From contig CAMWOK010000126.1 in the NCBI GenBank assembly GCA_947175845.1, forward strand, positions 1-7,874: a stretch of DNA of 7,874 nt, written 5' to 3'. Shown in pieces: positions 7,202-7,874 of the stretch. How positions within the stretch are numbered: position 1 is the stretch's first letter; each line of letters begins with the position of its first letter. A program made the position numbers and the translations under genes. The notes beneath the pieces were generated by a model. The model worked only from the letters and a program-made list of their open reading frames with translations. It was not told where the DNA came from and made no database searches. This DNA comes from an uncultured Lachnospiraceae bacterium (lineage in GTDB: Bacteria; Bacillota; Clostridia; Lachnospirales; Lachnospiraceae).

Positions 7202-7872
7202 GTTTTAAAGATGTTTTTAAGAAATCGTTTGTGAACAGTTTTGCGGTGGCGGATCTGTCATTTGCGGAGGTTGCAGCCATATTTGGCATTACGCTTTTGT
7301 TTGCGCTCTATATCTTTTGGATTTACCGGATATTTGCGAGAAAAAATTTTTATAACAAAAGCTTTAATGTGGCGCTTGCGGCGATAGCCCTGATTACCGC
7401 AGCTGTCATTATTGCAATTCAGTCAAGCGTTGTGGTATCGCTCGGTATGGTGGGCGCATTGTCGATTGTCAGGTTCCGCACAGCGGTCAAGGACCCGCTG
7501 GATCTGGTATTTATGTTCTGGGCGCTGGCAGTTGGAATCATATGCGGAGTGGGATTGTTTAACATTGCAGGAGTTCTGTCGATCGTGGTCACTGCCACCA
7601 TTTTTGTTCTGGACAGGCTTCCCGTTGCGCAGGCGCCCATGATCCTGATGATACAGACACTGTACTGCGACATGGAAGCAGATATCAGCGGCATTGTATC
7701 GGAGTACACAAAATATTACAAAGTGAAGTCAAGAAATATCTCTCCTGAACAGACGAGTATTGTCATGGAGCTCAGGGTGAAGGAAGCGGGCGACCTCGTA
7801 CAGAAACTGAGCAGTGTGGAAGGCGTCTCATATGTCTCCATGATTGACCATGAAGGGGAAGTAACATATTAA
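7198..7872 (+). CDS. DUF4956 membrane protein
   Basis: A complete 224-residue protein. Hydrophobic segments lie at about 22-46, 56-74, 76-93, 101-121 and 122-138. A soluble C-terminal domain of about 85 residues (140-224) has alternating beta-strand and helix character, suggesting a small ferredoxin-like or ACT-like fold (inference). The family hallmark is visible: GMVGALSIVRFRTA (83-96), then K98-D99-P100 and a small-residue helix FWALAVGIICGVG (107-119). The start at 7198 has AGGAGGG (7183-7189) eight bases upstream and overlaps the VTC-domain gene in an ATGA. The function of DUF4956 is not established. Its steady pairing with VTC-domain and CotH genes suggests a membrane partner of the polymerase, for instance a tether, regulator or export path (hypothesis). 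The window ends two bases after the stop, so whether the operon continues is unknown. Confidence 0.88.
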   Translation: MSFKDVFKKSFVNSFAVADLSFAEVAAIFGITLLFALYIFWIYRIFARKNFYNKSFNVALAAIALITAAVIIAIQSSVVVSLGMVGALSIVRFRTAVKDPLDLVFMFWALAVGIICGVGLFNIAGVLSIVVTATIFVLDRLPVAQAPMILMIQTLYCDMEADISGIVSEYTKYYKVKSRNISPEQTSIVMELRVKEAGDLVQKLSSVEGVSYVSMIDHEGEVTY

Positions 7873-7874
7873 AT

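Noticed and set aside
1..7874. CRISPR array, tRNA, rRNA or insertion sequence
   Set aside because: No spaced direct repeats, no cloverleaf with CCA-type acceptor pattern, no transposase frame and no rRNA-like stretch were seen on either strand.

Overview
The window reads as a fragment of a low-to-mid GC Firmicutes genome, most likely a gut Lachnospiraceae (inference from protein style, strong AGGAGG-type ribosome binding sites and tightly packed operons; no rRNA or marker gene is present to prove it). All six genes are on the + strand and cover almost everything. There is one non-coding gap of about 150 bases, at 4646-4797.

Bases 1-45 are not genomic. They match an Illumina Nextera P5/i5/Read-1 adapter almost perfectly: the end of P5, an 8-base i5 index, then the Read-1 transposase adapter ending in the Tn5 mosaic end. 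Genomic sequence starts at about base 46. The first gene is therefore cut by the contig edge, and its apparent GTG start at 47 is an artefact.

Region A (47-4645) holds three large multi-pass membrane proteins in one operon. They are the C-terminal part of a DUF6311-like protein, a GtrII-like glucosyltransferase and a DUF6020-like protein. All three look like GT-C-type, polyprenyl-linked glycosyltransferases or their relatives, each with membrane helices and extracytoplasmic portions. They probably decorate a cell-surface glycan. The operon ends at a hairpin terminator (4669-4704).

Region B (4798-7872) is a second operon of three overlapping genes: a secreted CotH-family protein kinase, a VTC-domain polyphosphate polymerase and a DUF4956 membrane protein. 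The overlaps are 8 and 4 bases, so translation is probably coupled. I recall this trio as recurring in Firmicutes genomes. Its joint function is not established to my knowledge. The most interesting reading is a membrane-linked polyphosphate-making module paired with an extracytoplasmic kinase-fold enzyme. The window stops two bases after the stop codon of the last gene, so it is not known whether the operon continues.
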